Positions 36,327 to 46,000 of a stretch of DNA of 64,000 nucleotides are shown in pieces. This DNA comes from Calothrix sp. NIES-4105 (GTDB lineage Bacteria > Cyanobacteriota > Cyanobacteriia > Cyanobacteriales > Nostocaceae), in NCBI RefSeq assembly GCF_002368415.1, contig NZ_AP018290.1, positions 3,485,614 to 3,549,613 of the forward strand, in the 5' to 3' direction. The position numbers were made by a program, and so were the translations under genes. A model generated the notes under the pieces. That model did not search any database. It had not been told where the DNA came from and saw nothing but the letters and a program-made list of their open reading frames with translations. Position 1 is the stretch's first letter, and each line of letters opens with the position of its first letter.

Positions 36327-37052
36327 TTAAAATTCACCGCGCATTGCCATCTTCATTTCGCGAACCGCACGCTCAATACCAACTAGTGCAGCTCTACTAA
36401 TGATAGTATGACCGATGTTCAACTCCTCCATTCCAGGAAGACGCGCGACGGCATATACATTCCAGTAAGTAAGTCCGTGCCCAGCGTTGACTCTTAACCC
36501 TGCTTTCATTGCTTGTTCACATCCAGCAGCTAAAAAATCTAACTCGTGCAAAAGACTTGTTTCGTCTTTTGCTTCAGCATACTTACCAGTATGTAACTCA
36601 ATAAACTTAGCCTGCAATGACGCAGAAGCTTCTATTTGTGCAGGTTCAGCATCAATAAACAAGCTAACAGGAATATTAGCGCTTTGCAGTTTATCAACAA
36701 CTTCCCCAATTCTACCAATTTGCCCAACGATATCTAAACCGCCTTCAGTGGTTACTTCTTCACGACGTTCAGGTACTAAAGTTACATAATCAGGCTTAAT
36801 ATCAAGTGCTATAGCTACCATTTCTTCAGTAGCTGCCATTTCCAAATTTAAATGTGTACGTACCGTTTGCCGTAATAACCGTACATCTCTATCTTGAATA
36901 TGGCGCCTATCTTCCCGTAGATGTGCAGTAATACCATCGGCGCCTGCCAATTCTGCTAGTACCGCTGCTGCTACAGGGTCTGGTTCTACCGTTCTTCGTG
37001 CTTGACGAATAGTAGCAATATGGTCGATGTTCACCCCAAGTGTTAAAGCCAC
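36327..37052 (-). CDS. pdxJ: Pyridoxine 5'-phosphate synthase
   Basis: A 241-residue PdxJ. It condenses 1-deoxyxylulose 5-phosphate with 3-amino-2-oxopropyl phosphate to make pyridoxine 5'-phosphate. The TIM-barrel landmarks are [16 protein letters not shown] at the N-terminus, [13 protein letters not shown] with the catalytic His, [18 protein letters not shown] and [11 protein letters not shown]. Length is normal. Confidence 0.97.
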   Translation of the reverse strand: MALTLGVNIDHIATIRQARRTVEPDPVAAAVLAELAGADGITAHLREDRRHIQDRDVRLLRQTVRTHLNLEMAATEEMVAIALDIKPDYVTLVPERREEVTTEGGLDIVGQIGRIGEVVDKLQSANIPVSLFIDAEPAQIEASASLQAKFIELHTGKYAEAKDETSLLHELDFLAAGCEQAMKAGLRVNAGHGLTYWNVYAVARLPGMEELNIGHTIISRAALVGIERAVREMKMAMRGEF

Positions 37053-37338
37053 CCTTGTTATTCCTTATCCAAAATCCGTAGAATTAGTATTTTACCGTAA
37101 ATATCTGTTATGCCCTCAATTTTGAGGCTATAGCACATCTGTCTCAGATGTGCAGCCATGTATTTATATTTACCACGCCCGTCACAGAGAACACAGAGGA
37201 GAGAGGAATAAACCACAAAGGGCACAAAGGGCACGAAGGAAGAATTATCAAGATATAAACCTTCAAAATGAATGAGCTGGAATAGTAGTATCTATAAAAC
37301 AAGGTTGGTCTATTTATTTCAAAACAATAAGTAATTTT

Positions 37339-37674
37339 ATGACACCAGCGTTAATCCTAGCCAAGCAATATGTCGAACAAAGAGGTGAAGGATACTATAT
37401 AGAAGGAACTCATATATCTCTAGATTCTGTCGTATACGCCTTTTTGAATGGAGACTCACCTGAAAGCATTGCCCAAAAATTTCCATTACTTTCACTCGAA
37501 CAAGTTTACGGTGTCATTACCATTTACCTTGCCAATCGAGAGCTAATTGATAACTATTTACGAGAAAGTGAGAAAGAATTTGAAAAATTACAACAGCCTT
37601 TAAGAGACAAGAATCCACTTCTATATCAAAAATTGAAAGCTGCTCAATTACAAAAGCTTAATCGTGTTAACTAG
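37339..37674 (+). CDS. DUF433 antitoxin-like protein without visible toxin
   Basis: A 111-residue protein with the DUF433 layout: an N-terminal YVEQRGEGYYIEGTHISLDSVVYAFLNG beta-hairpin and helix, then SPESIAQKFPLLSLEQVYGVITIYL. This family normally precedes a DUF5615 toxin. Here the next gene is a convergent ABC permease that overlaps its end by eight bases, so no toxin is present. It may be an orphan antitoxin or have a different partner. The upstream 37053-37338 gap holds CACAGAG and CACAAAG repeat text. Confidence 0.75.
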   Translation: MTPALILAKQYVEQRGEGYYIEGTHISLDSVVYAFLNGDSPESIAQKFPLLSLEQVYGVITIYLANRELIDNYLRESEKEFEKLQQPLRDKNPLLYQKLKAAQLQKLNRVN

Positions 37675-38449
37675 ACGCACTAGTATAAAACCGCAGTGCA
37701 AACCGCCAAAACCACGATGATAGGAAAAATAAACCTAATGCTAACAGTCCGGCGCCTACTAACCAACCTACCTGACTTCTACCCAGCATCGCTTCGGCTG
37801 GAATAGTTGTTAAAAACGCAACGGGCACTATAAAGGTGAAGAAAAACCGAAACGCTGTTGGATAAGCGACCATTGGATATCTACCCGCTTCTAGCAACCC
37901 ACGTAATACTTCAGTAACGTTATAAATCTTTACAAACCAAATACTTGTGGCGCCGAGCATAAACCATAAGCTATAAAGTACAACTAACCCAAAAGCGATA
38001 GGTATTAAGCTGATTAGATAACTATTAACTCCAATACCAAGCCGAGTTCCTGCATAGCCAATTAAAATTCCACCAAAGATTAAATCTGGCAATCCCCAAG
38101 GTGATAAAGTGTGGAACGATAACCAAAACTGGCTCTTAATAGGTTTAAGTAAGACAAAATCGAGCGTACCCTCCTGAACATGGCGCACTATTTTGTTCAA
38201 ATTTGGCGCCAGAAATGTTGCAGCAAAACCCTGAAGTAAAGTAAAGACACCTAGAACTAATAAAGCCTCGTCCCATGACCAACCCGCAAAAGAATAACCT
38301 TTGCGGTAAAATAAAAACAAACCAAACAAACTACCCGCTAAGTTTCCAAGGCTACTTAGACTCGCCAAAATAAAGTTAATCCTATATTCCATTTCGGCAG
38401 CTATTGCAGCACTCCAAAATAGTCCAATCATCTTTAAATATCTTCGCAT
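37667..38449 (-). CDS. ABC-2 family transporter permease
   Basis: A 260-residue membrane protein with about six helices. The N-terminal FWSAAIAAEMEYRINFIL and central GTLDFVLLKPIKSQFWLS are typical of the ABC-2-type permeases formerly called DUF990. In other cyanobacteria it is usually paired with a second such permease and an ATPase; no ATPase is adjacent here, so partners are elsewhere. Substrate is unknown. A perfect inverted repeat lies between its start and the divergent DedA gene. Confidence 0.85.
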   Translation of the reverse strand: MRRYLKMIGLFWSAAIAAEMEYRINFILASLSSLGNLAGSLFGLFLFYRKGYSFAGWSWDEALLVLGVFTLLQGFAATFLAPNLNKIVRHVQEGTLDFVLLKPIKSQFWLSFHTLSPWGLPDLIFGGILIGYAGTRLGIGVNSYLISLIPIAFGLVVLYSLWFMLGATSIWFVKIYNVTEVLRGLLEAGRYPMVAYPTAFRFFFTFIVPVAFLTTIPAEAMLGRSQVGWLVGAGLLALGLFFLSSWFWRFALRFYTSASS

Positions 38450-38484
38450 TTTATTTACGCTCTCAAACTCACGGGCGCCGTACT

Positions 38485-38522
38485 AGTAACTTTAATATTA
38501 TGATCACAATATTAAAGTTACT
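38485..38522. promoter_or_regulatory. Perfect 15-bp inverted repeat between divergent genes
   Basis: AGTAACTTTAATATT (38485-38499) and its exact reverse complement (38508-38522) flank the 8-base ATGATCAC. It is located between the minus-strand permease (start 38449) and the plus-strand DedA gene (start 38657). With no T-run and a divergent setting it is more like an operator or a small palindromic insert than a terminator. Confidence 0.5.
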
Positions 38523-38656
38523 TCGATTAAATGTATATCGCTTAACACTACATCATAAATTTACTTAAATTTAATTTTAATTTTTATCCTGAAAAAACTA
38601 CAGAAGGTAAGATATTCTGTGCATACCTTGCGTTATTTTAAATTTATATAGAACAT

Positions 38657-39271
38657 ATGCACTTAGATGTTCGGGCATTAATTGAGTCACTGAAAGGATT
38701 TAGCTATCTAGCGATATGGGGAATTATTTTCGCAGAATCCGGATTGCTGATTGGCTTTTTTCTACCGGGAGACAGCTTGCTTGTTGCCGCAGGGTTTGCA
38801 GCATCACAAAACTTGCTCAATATCTGGATTTTGGTAATCGGCTGCTTTATATGCGCTGTTCTTGGCGATAATGTTGGTTATGTCACTGGTTCCAAGTTTG
38901 GGCGCCGACTTTTTCAAAAAGACGATTCGCGGTGGTTTAAAAAAGAATATTTAGTTAGAACTCAGAAATTTTATCAAAAGCACGGAAAGAAAACAATCGT
39001 TCTAGCGCGTTTCGTACCGATTGTTCGTACATTTGCACCAATTATCGCAGGTCTTGGAGTCATGAAGTATAAAACATTCATGTCTTATAACCTAGTTGGT
39101 GGCTTTATATGGACATTTGGCGTCACTCTGCTTGGTTACTTTCTAGGAAACTTACTACCCGCAGAACAAGTTGATAAGTATTTATTCCCAATTATTATGC
39201 TAGTTGTACTTGTGTCGCTGTTACCATCGGTAATTCACATAATTCAAGAAAGACGAGATAGTAAGCGGTAA
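38657..39271 (+). CDS. DedA family membrane protein
   Basis: A 204-residue DedA/SNARE-associated family protein. Landmarks are the N-terminal YLAIWGIIFAESGLLIGFFLPGDSLL, GDNVGYVTGSKFG, RFVPIVRTFAPIIAG with the conserved Arg and Pro, and GFIWTFGVTLLGYFLG. Members are membrane proteins linked to proton-motive force, lipid-carrier recycling and envelope stress. Length is normal. Confidence 0.93.
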   Translation: MHLDVRALIESLKGFSYLAIWGIIFAESGLLIGFFLPGDSLLVAAGFAASQNLLNIWILVIGCFICAVLGDNVGYVTGSKFGRRLFQKDDSRWFKKEYLVRTQKFYQKHGKKTIVLARFVPIVRTFAPIIAGLGVMKYKTFMSYNLVGGFIWTFGVTLLGYFLGNLLPAEQVDKYLFPIIMLVVLVSLLPSVIHIIQERRDSKR

Positions 39272-39355
39272 ATACCGTGAGTTATTACCTTGGTGGGAAT
39301 CGGCGAGCAAGCAAAAGTCTCAAAATAAATAAAGATATCGTGCCAAGGTATTTGT

Positions 39356-39865
39356 ATGGCTGCTTCGATAGCTATTGAGAATCTCTTATTTTTGACTTTT
39401 GCTACATCGTTCTTTGCTATTGCTGGTTATGCTTGGCGAGACTCCAAACCCTTTGAGATTCCAAAACCGCTTCCTTCATGGTTTCAGGGTTGGTTGTTTG
39501 TAGTGCTAGCAGTGGGTATCGCGCTTCCATTAGTAGCAATGCTTTTATGGGGTATATAGTGGCGCCATCAAGTCGTATTCATTGTATTTGCATCCTACTT
39601 TATAATGCTAGGACTGCAAATCGTATCTGAAATAGTTGTAAAGAATTATCAATCACCTATTTGGGTGACAGTCCCGTGTTTATACTTGCCTTATCGCTTT
39701 TGGCAGTTGTATCAAGGAATTGAACTTGTTAGCGTTGAATCAAATTTGATATGGGTGAAATATATATTAATTTTGGAATTAGTATTGTGGATTTTCAATT
39801 ATGGGGTGCATTTATCACAGCTTCCAAGGTTATTAAGATGGCCTAGTGTTGAATCAAACGCCTAA
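39356..39865 (+). pseudogene. Membrane protein interrupted by one in-frame TAG
   Basis: The frame from ATG 39356 encodes about 67 residues with two hydrophobic segments and stops at TAG 39557-39559. The very same frame continues with WRHQVVFIVFASYF and LGLQIVSEIVV through further membrane segments to 39865. Read as one, it is a protein of about 169 residues with four or so helices. One substitution would restore it. I do not recognise the family. Confidence 0.65.
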
Positions 39866-40264
39866 AAATTACATCTGTGGCTTCGGTGGCACAGGTGTCT
39901 CGCCTGTGCTGTGAAATGTATTTATATTTACCACAAAGACGCTCTTGAAACAGAGAGATTTAAGATTGGCGCCTAGCTTATATCTTGCAACAAGGATTAT
40001 CTATACATTAATAATACTTAGTAATTTTAGATTATTCATTACTTCTTACCCGCATAGGGTTGTAAACCCCTATGCTAATAGCACAAGTCCTCTTGAAGAG
40101 GACTTGATTTAAATGTAATTTCTATTACTATTTATCATATGTTTCATAGTTTTTACTTAGATATGCAATATGTAAGCGAACCTCAAGTTTCATGACATTG
40201 TTACTATATTTGGATTATTCTTTTAATAGAACCAATTCTTAGTTTTTTAGAAAGTAATGATTAT
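39866..40264. repeat. Gene-free stretch with dispersed repeats
   Basis: It contains a GTGGCACAGGTGTCTCGCCTGTGC-type hairpin (about 39889), TTTACCACAAAGAC repeat text (39929) and the double-hairpin element 40053-40105, the reverse-orientation partner of 27365-27413. No gene was recognised. Confidence 0.6.
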
Positions 40265-40504
40265 GTGGCTGTTAAAGTCAGAACACAGTTACAAGATAAA
40301 TCACTTCCAGAGATTGCTGCTCAATTGGAGAAGTGCTTGAGTGCTTCAGAGGAAGAAAATAAAATTTTTGCTGTTAAGGATTTATTAATGGGTTGCGTGG
40401 GAAATAAAGAAAGTTTCCGCTTGGGTAGTAGTAATAATCATATTGATTTACTGGATTTAGCAGAAGAACTAGTAGAGAAGTTAAAAGAGATTTTGGCGAA
40501 TTAA
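40265..40504 (+). CDS. Hypothetical protein, 79 residues
   Basis: Starts at GTG 40265. The protein is small, acidic and mostly helical (LQDKSLPEIAAQLEKCLSASEEENKIFAVKDLLMG, then LLDLAEELVEKLKEIL). No family is recognised. It is followed immediately by a C-run/G-run hairpin at 40503-40536 that could stop transcription. Confidence 0.5.
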   Translation: MAVKVRTQLQDKSLPEIAAQLEKCLSASEEENKIFAVKDLLMGCVGNKESFRLGSSNNHIDLLDLAEELVEKLKEILAN

Positions 40505-40776
40505 TCCCCCCAACCCCCCGCTCCGGAGGGGGGGGCTTTAAATCTCGTTTTTCTGTTTTGAAGGCGAACTGTAAATTTTGTTCCCCCCTCACTCGCGCGG
40601 GGGCTAGGGGGATCAGTTATTTCGGTATTATAAAAACAAAATTACTAATTAAAAAATCAATAAAATAATACACTGGCGCCCAGCCTCACAACTGGGCAGC
40701 TTTTAAACGCTAGATTTTACAAAATAGTCTACGTTCCTTCTTACTCAGCACTCAATACTCAGCACTTTCCACTTTT

Positions 40777-41079
40777 CTAATAAGGAGGCTTTTTCTTAGT
40801 AACGCTCAACATCGGTAATGATGTACTTGAAGAACGTTCAGGTAGGTAAAGTTGTGGCACTTTTTCTTCTTGTGGTAAAGGACGACTTTGCCCTGAAACG
40901 CGCCACCATCGCAACGCTAGCGTTAAGCCTGCTGTCCCTAAGCCAAAAGCAAATAAAGACCAGCTATCACCGAATCCACCAATCACTGCATCAACTACCC
41001 CTATGGTAATCAATCCGCTAACTACTGGCTCTCGGCGGTAAGTCGATTTTAATAAACGAGGTAACGCAATATTCATCAC
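40777..41079 (-). CDS. Small membrane protein, conserved in cyanobacteria
   Basis: A 100-residue protein with two hydrophobic helices (VSGLITIGVVDAVIGGFG and LFAFGLGTAGLTLALRWW) and a basic, Pro-rich cytoplasmic-type tail. It reads like a conserved cyanobacterial hypothetical but I know no function. A GGCGCC-bearing gap separates it from the high-light-inducible gene. Confidence 0.55.
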   Translation of the reverse strand: MMNIALPRLLKSTYRREPVVSGLITIGVVDAVIGGFGDSWSLFAFGLGTAGLTLALRWWRVSGQSRPLPQEEKVPQLYLPERSSSTSLPMLSVTKKKPPY

Positions 41080-41309
41080 TTATGTTTTCTTAACCTTTTG
41101 TATAAATTTACCTAAAATGCCTCACCCGTTGTCGGCGCCGAAGATCAAACCCCATTAGTATCTATTATAATTTTGATTCATGGGTACTTGGGAAGACATT
41201 TTACAATCGAGGGGCGAGGACATTGGACATTACTATAACCATGAGCATCAATCTTGCGATAGACGGCATTTTACAGTAATTAATTTTATTATTAAGTTCT
41301 AATGTATTA

Positions 41310-41342
41310 AAAACCAGCCCAATTCTTTGATAATTGGCTGGT
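41310..41342 (-). terminator. Rho-independent terminator downstream of hli
   Basis: On the minus strand the stem CCAGCCAATT pairs with AATTGGGCTGG around a short loop and is followed by TTTTT. It lies about 70 bp past the hli stop codon, in the right orientation to end that transcript. Confidence 0.7.
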
Positions 41343-41407
41343 CAAGAAGCCTTACTTGTAAAGGTACAACTAAGACTACAACTTATACACCACGGTTTCC
41401 GGTAAGC

Positions 41408-41578
41408 CTATCGCAAACCGAGCCATGTTAGCACTCCTTTGTCAGTGACGTACTCTATCACCACAATTAGGAGAAATCCAATCATTGCCGCTCTACCATT
41501 CAAACGTTCGGCGTATTCATTAAATCCAAACTTGGGTTCTTCAAGTTTAGGTGTAACGCTAGGTTGTGGCTGAGTCAT
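41408..41578 (-). CDS. hli: High-light-inducible protein (one-helix CAB/ELIP family)
   Basis: A 56-residue protein from ATG 41578; an upstream in-frame start at 41590 would add four residues. The chlorophyll-binding helix ERLNGRAAMIGFLLIVVIEY, with the conserved E, N and R, is diagnostic. HLIPs bind chlorophyll and carotenoid at photosystem II assembly intermediates and protect against excess light. The tail TDKGVLTWLGL is typical. A clear terminator follows. Confidence 0.95.
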   Translation of the reverse strand: MTQPQPSVTPKLEEPKFGFNEYAERLNGRAAMIGFLLIVVIEYVTDKGVLTWLGLR

Positions 41579-41915
41579 GATTAAAAGCACCTCTGTTAGG
41601 CAAACTTAAGTTTATAGCAGTTTGTGACACGTTTACTTTCGGTCAGGTTAATTTCAAAACCTTTACCAAGCGTGAATCGGAATGAACGCAGTAATTTGCG
41701 ATACATTCGACTACTGAGTAAACTTAATCTGTAACAAAACGTAATTATTATTTATATATTTTAGTAAAATTGAGTTAATAGTCAAGAAAATGGCTGAAAA
41801 TTGTGTGGAAAATAAGAAAGTGTATCAAAACACTACTATTCGTATCTAACGTATCAAACTGGCAACTTAGTCTAAGAGAAACTACACTAAAGCAAAATTA
41901 AATCAGAGGCAGTAA
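41579..41915. promoter_or_regulatory. Divergent intergenic region between hli and ald
   Basis: This 337-bp region must hold the promoters of the two divergent genes. It is AT-rich, and AGAGGCAG just before ATG 41916 may serve as the ald ribosome site. No riboswitch or clear operator dyad was seen. Confidence 0.4.
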
Positions 41916-43010
41916 ATGGAAATTGGTATTCCCAAGGAAACAAAAGACCAAGAGTTTCGAGTTGGGTTGAGTCCATCAAGTGCGCGCGTATTGCGAGAAA
42001 CTGGTCATCGTGTCTATGTTGAGACGCAAGCGGGTGTGGGTGCTGGGTTTAGTGATGAAGATTATCTCCACGCTGGCGCCGAAATTGTACCGACCGCAGA
42101 AGCAGTGTGGAATCGTGAATTAGTAGTTAAGGTCAAAGAACCGCTGCAAAGTGAGTATAAGTTTTTACATAAAGAGCAAATATTATTTACATATCTACAT
42201 TTAGCTGCTGACCGTAAGTTAACTGAGCATTTAATTGATTGTGGTGTTACTGCTGTAGCATATGAAACAGTTGAAGTACCGGGTGCCAATCGATTACCTT
42301 TGTTAACGCCAATGAGTATTATTGCCGGACGATTATCTGTACAGTTCGGTGCTAGATATTTAGAGCGTCAACAAGGTGGTAGAGGAGTATTATTAGGTGG
42401 TGTACCTGGTGTCAAACCGGGTAAGGTAGTGATTTTGGGTGGTGGGGTTGTTGGAACCGAAGCTGCTAGAATGGCTGTTGGGATGGGCGCCTCAGTACAA
42501 ATATTAGATGTTAACGTCGAGCGGTTGAGTTATTTAGAGACTATATTTGGTTCGCGCGTTGAATTGCTATATAGTAACTCTGCCCATATCGAAGCTGCTG
42601 TTAAAGATGCTGATTTACTAATTGGCGCCGTATTAGTGTTGGGAAGAAGGGCACCTATATTAGTATCGCGCGAACTAGTTCAACAAATGCGTGCGGGTTC
42701 AGTAATTGTGGACGTAGCAGTTGACCAAGGTGGGTGTATTGAAACTTTGCACCCGACATCCCATACAAACCCAGTTTATATAGAAGAAGGTGTGGTTCAT
42801 TATGGTGTACCCAATATGCCAGGTGCAGTGCCTTGGACAGCAACTCAAGCTTTGAATAATAGTACACTGCCTTATGTACAACAGTTAGCTAATTTAGGAT
42901 TAGGTGCTTTGGAAACTAATCCTGCTTTAGCTAAGGGAGTTAATGTTCAGAATTATTCACTAGTACATCCAGCAGTACAGTCAGTATTTCCAGACTTAGT
43001 AAGTTCGTAA
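41916..43010 (+). CDS. ald: Alanine dehydrogenase
   Basis: A 364-residue NAD-dependent alanine dehydrogenase. Landmarks are the N-terminal IGIPKETKDQEFRVGLSP, the catalytic KVKEPL Lys and TYLHLAADR His segments, the Rossmann GGGVVGTEAARMAVGMGA near 168-185, and VDVAVDQGGCIET and VPNMPGAVPWTAT at the end. It converts L-alanine to pyruvate and ammonium and back; in heterocystous cyanobacteria it serves nitrogen metabolism. Length is normal. A strong hairpin follows. Confidence 0.97.
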   Translation: MEIGIPKETKDQEFRVGLSPSSARVLRETGHRVYVETQAGVGAGFSDEDYLHAGAEIVPTAEAVWNRELVVKVKEPLQSEYKFLHKEQILFTYLHLAADRKLTEHLIDCGVTAVAYETVEVPGANRLPLLTPMSIIAGRLSVQFGARYLERQQGGRGVLLGGVPGVKPGKVVILGGGVVGTEAARMAVGMGASVQILDVNVERLSYLETIFGSRVELLYSNSAHIEAAVKDADLLIGAVLVLGRRAPILVSRELVQQMRAGSVIVDVAVDQGGCIETLHPTSHTNPVYIEEGVVHYGVPNMPGAVPWTATQALNNSTLPYVQQLANLGLGALETNPALAKGVNVQNYSLVHPAVQSVFPDLVSS

Positions 43011-43015
43011 ACATG

Positions 43016-43053
43016 TTAAGATTCCCGACTTCTTTAAGAAGTGGGGAATCTTA
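43016..43053. terminator. Bidirectional hairpin between convergent genes
   Basis: An 18-bp-arm inverted repeat (TAAGATTCCCGACTTCTT and its near-exact complement) lies between the ald stop and the stop of the giant kinase gene. It has one mismatch and is flanked by AT-rich DNA. Its place between convergent genes fits a shared terminator, although similar hairpins are dispersed in cyanobacterial genomes. Confidence 0.6.
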
Positions 43054-43071
43054 CAATTAATAACCTACGTA

Positions 43072-46000
43072 TTATGCAAGGGGTAACTCAATTACAAATT
43101 CAGTTCCGATGTTAGGCGCCGAATTACAAATTATTTTACCTGCATGGGTTTGCTCAACAATTTGATGAGCAATAGCTAACCCCAACCCGGTACCTTTACC
43201 AACACCTTTAGTTGTAAATAAGTGGTCGAAAATTTTAGCTTTTACAGCTTCTGACATTCCAAGGCCGTTATCTTTAATGCGAATTACAGCAGTATTTTCA
43301 GCTTGCAATACTTCTGTTGTAATTGTAATTTGTTTGGGATTTGCTTTTAACTCATCGAACGAGTACTTTTGAGATTGTTCATCAATTGCATCAATGGCGT
43401 TTGCCAAAATATTCATAAATACTTGGTTTAGTTGTCCCAAAAAGCACTTGATTGATGGTAATTTCCCGTATGCCTTAACAATTTTAATTTCCGGACGATA
43501 CTCGTTTGCTTTAAGCCGATACTTCAAAATTAGCAGGGTACTATCAATACCTTCATGGATATTACAAGCAACTTTTTCGGCTGTATCGGCTCTGGAGAAG
43601 GTGCGGAGGCTAGTGCTAATATCTTGAATGCGCGCTGTTGCACTTTTCATTGAATCTATTAGTTTGGGTAAGTCAGAAGCTAGAAATTCTAAATCAATTT
43701 CATCGGCAAAGTCAGTGACAGCAGGCGCCAGTTGTGGATGGTGTTGCTGGACACATTGTATATATTCGAGTAAATCTTTTACGTAGTCTTGAGCGTTGTT
43801 AAGACTACCTTTAAGAAATCCAATTGGGTTATTGACTTCATGTGCAACCCCTGCAACTAAGTTACCTAAAGAAGACATTTTCTCGCTTTGCACTAACTGA
43901 GTTTGTGCATGAGTTAGTGAAGCTAATGAGTCTTCTAGTTGTTGAGCGTAGTTTTGGGATTTTTGATACAGTCGGGCATTTAAGAGCGAAATAGCTGCTT
44001 GTGTACATAAAAGGTTGAGAACTTCAACACGTTCTTTTGTAAATGCTCCTATTGCTAGGTGATTTTCTAGATACAAAATGCCTAGAAGTTTACCTTGATT
44101 CAAAATTGGAGTGCATAATAAGCTCTTGGGCTGCTGCTGGATAATATATGAGTCAGCAAGTAAAGAAGTTTCGTTTGTTGCATCGTTGATGACAACAGTT
44201 TGCAAGCTACGTTTAACGGCGTAAATTAGGCTAACGGGGACATCAGAACTGTTATCAATGCTACTAGCTTGTAAAACGGTTGGTTCTTGTCCCTCGCGAG
44301 CAATGGCTTCTACCCGTAAGTCATTATCCCACGGCAATATTAGGGCGCCGGAACTGGCGCCAGCATTGGTAATAATAGTACTGAGCAAACGGGTAAGTAA
44401 TTTATCTAACTGAATTTCTCCAGAAAGGGTTTGAGAAGCTTTGAGGATGGTAGCAAAATCTAAAGCTTCTGAAATTGAAGTGCTGCTACTCGTAGATGTT
44501 TGTGTTGCATTAACTGTACGCGCGGTAGTAATACTGGAGATTGTTTCTAATGAATTAAGGCGAAGTTGTTTTTGTTGCAGGATGGGCTGTAGTAATTGCG
44601 GATAACGTTTTTCTAAATCATCGGTTTTAGCTTTGGCACCCCAGCGCGCGTAGCAGTAGTAAGCTTCCTGCATGTAAGTTTGGGCGATTTTGTCTCGACC
44701 CCATTCAAGATAAAATTTAGCAGCTAGTTCCGAAGCAAGTGCTTCTTCGTTAAGATATTCGTTTGTGCGCGCAAGAGAAATCGCACGGTCGTATCGTTCA
44801 ATTGCTTCTACTTTGTTGCCTAAGAGACGATACTTTTCTGCCTCAACTAAATCGTACTTATGTTGGTGGTTCATTGGGGCGTGAATTGCCCACTTCTTCA
44901 TCTTTTCTTGATTTAATTCTACTTTCTCTATAAGGGTTTTTTGCTCAATTGCTGAGGAGTGACGATAGACTGCTAGTCGCGCTAGAGAATCGTAGAAATG
45001 AAATATAGGAACCAAAAACGTTGCTGTTGCTGTCTCTAAATATGTTTCTGCTATAGTAGCATTTTCTATAGCTTGAGGTAATTCTCCAAATAGGTAGCAT
45101 AAAATAAGTTTATTCAAGTGGAAATAGTAAAGTGCGGTTGTGTCATTTGCCTGCTGATATTGTGGTAGCTGCTTTGACTCGTTGTACGCTTCACCAACTA
45201 AAATAAACCCAGTTTCTGAGCTACCGATTAAGTTTAATATAAACTGCCTGAATATTTGATGATAATTAAAGTGCAGTTCTTGTTTAAGATGACTAAAAGC
45301 CTTGCTGTAGTTAGCCATTTTCTCTGTTAACTGGCTAAGTTCTTGACCAATGAAACAAGAATATTGACTTTCAAAGAAGAGATTCCAGGCAACATGTTGT
45401 AAATCCCCGGCTTCTATACTATTTTGATACCCTAAGTGTAAAAGTGATAGTGTTTCTCTAACATGAGTTTGCCAATGCATTGTAAATGTAGCAACCAGCA
45501 TAAATGTCTGAGCATTTTTTTCCTGATTGTTATAATTTTGTAATAATTTTAAAGCTAGTTTGCCAAATTTTCCGCCAGATTCAATGTCTTGAACTACCCC
45601 ACATAAAATTGTTCCGTAAGCAGAATAAGCAATCGTAGATAAGGAATCATTTCCATATTGGATAGATAAATTCACCATTGATAAGAGAATTAACAGATGT
45701 AATGGCGGGTTGGCTATGTAAGCAGAACTAGATATACTCTTCAAGATACTTAAAGCAGCTATCTTGGAAGGATTAGTCATTTCAGGAAGATTAATTAATT
45801 CTTCAATCCCATTCTCAGGAATTAGCAAAGCGGTGTATGCTATTGCTTTACCGATGTCTTCACCTGTAGGATTTTCTGGAAAGCTAATTTCTAATAGCTT
45901 CAGCACTTGTAGCCCTATTTCAATAGCTTTTAGTGGTTTTTTCTGTGCCACACAAGTAAAAATTTTAACTTCATAAGCTTTCACCTTGTCAAGCAGGGTT

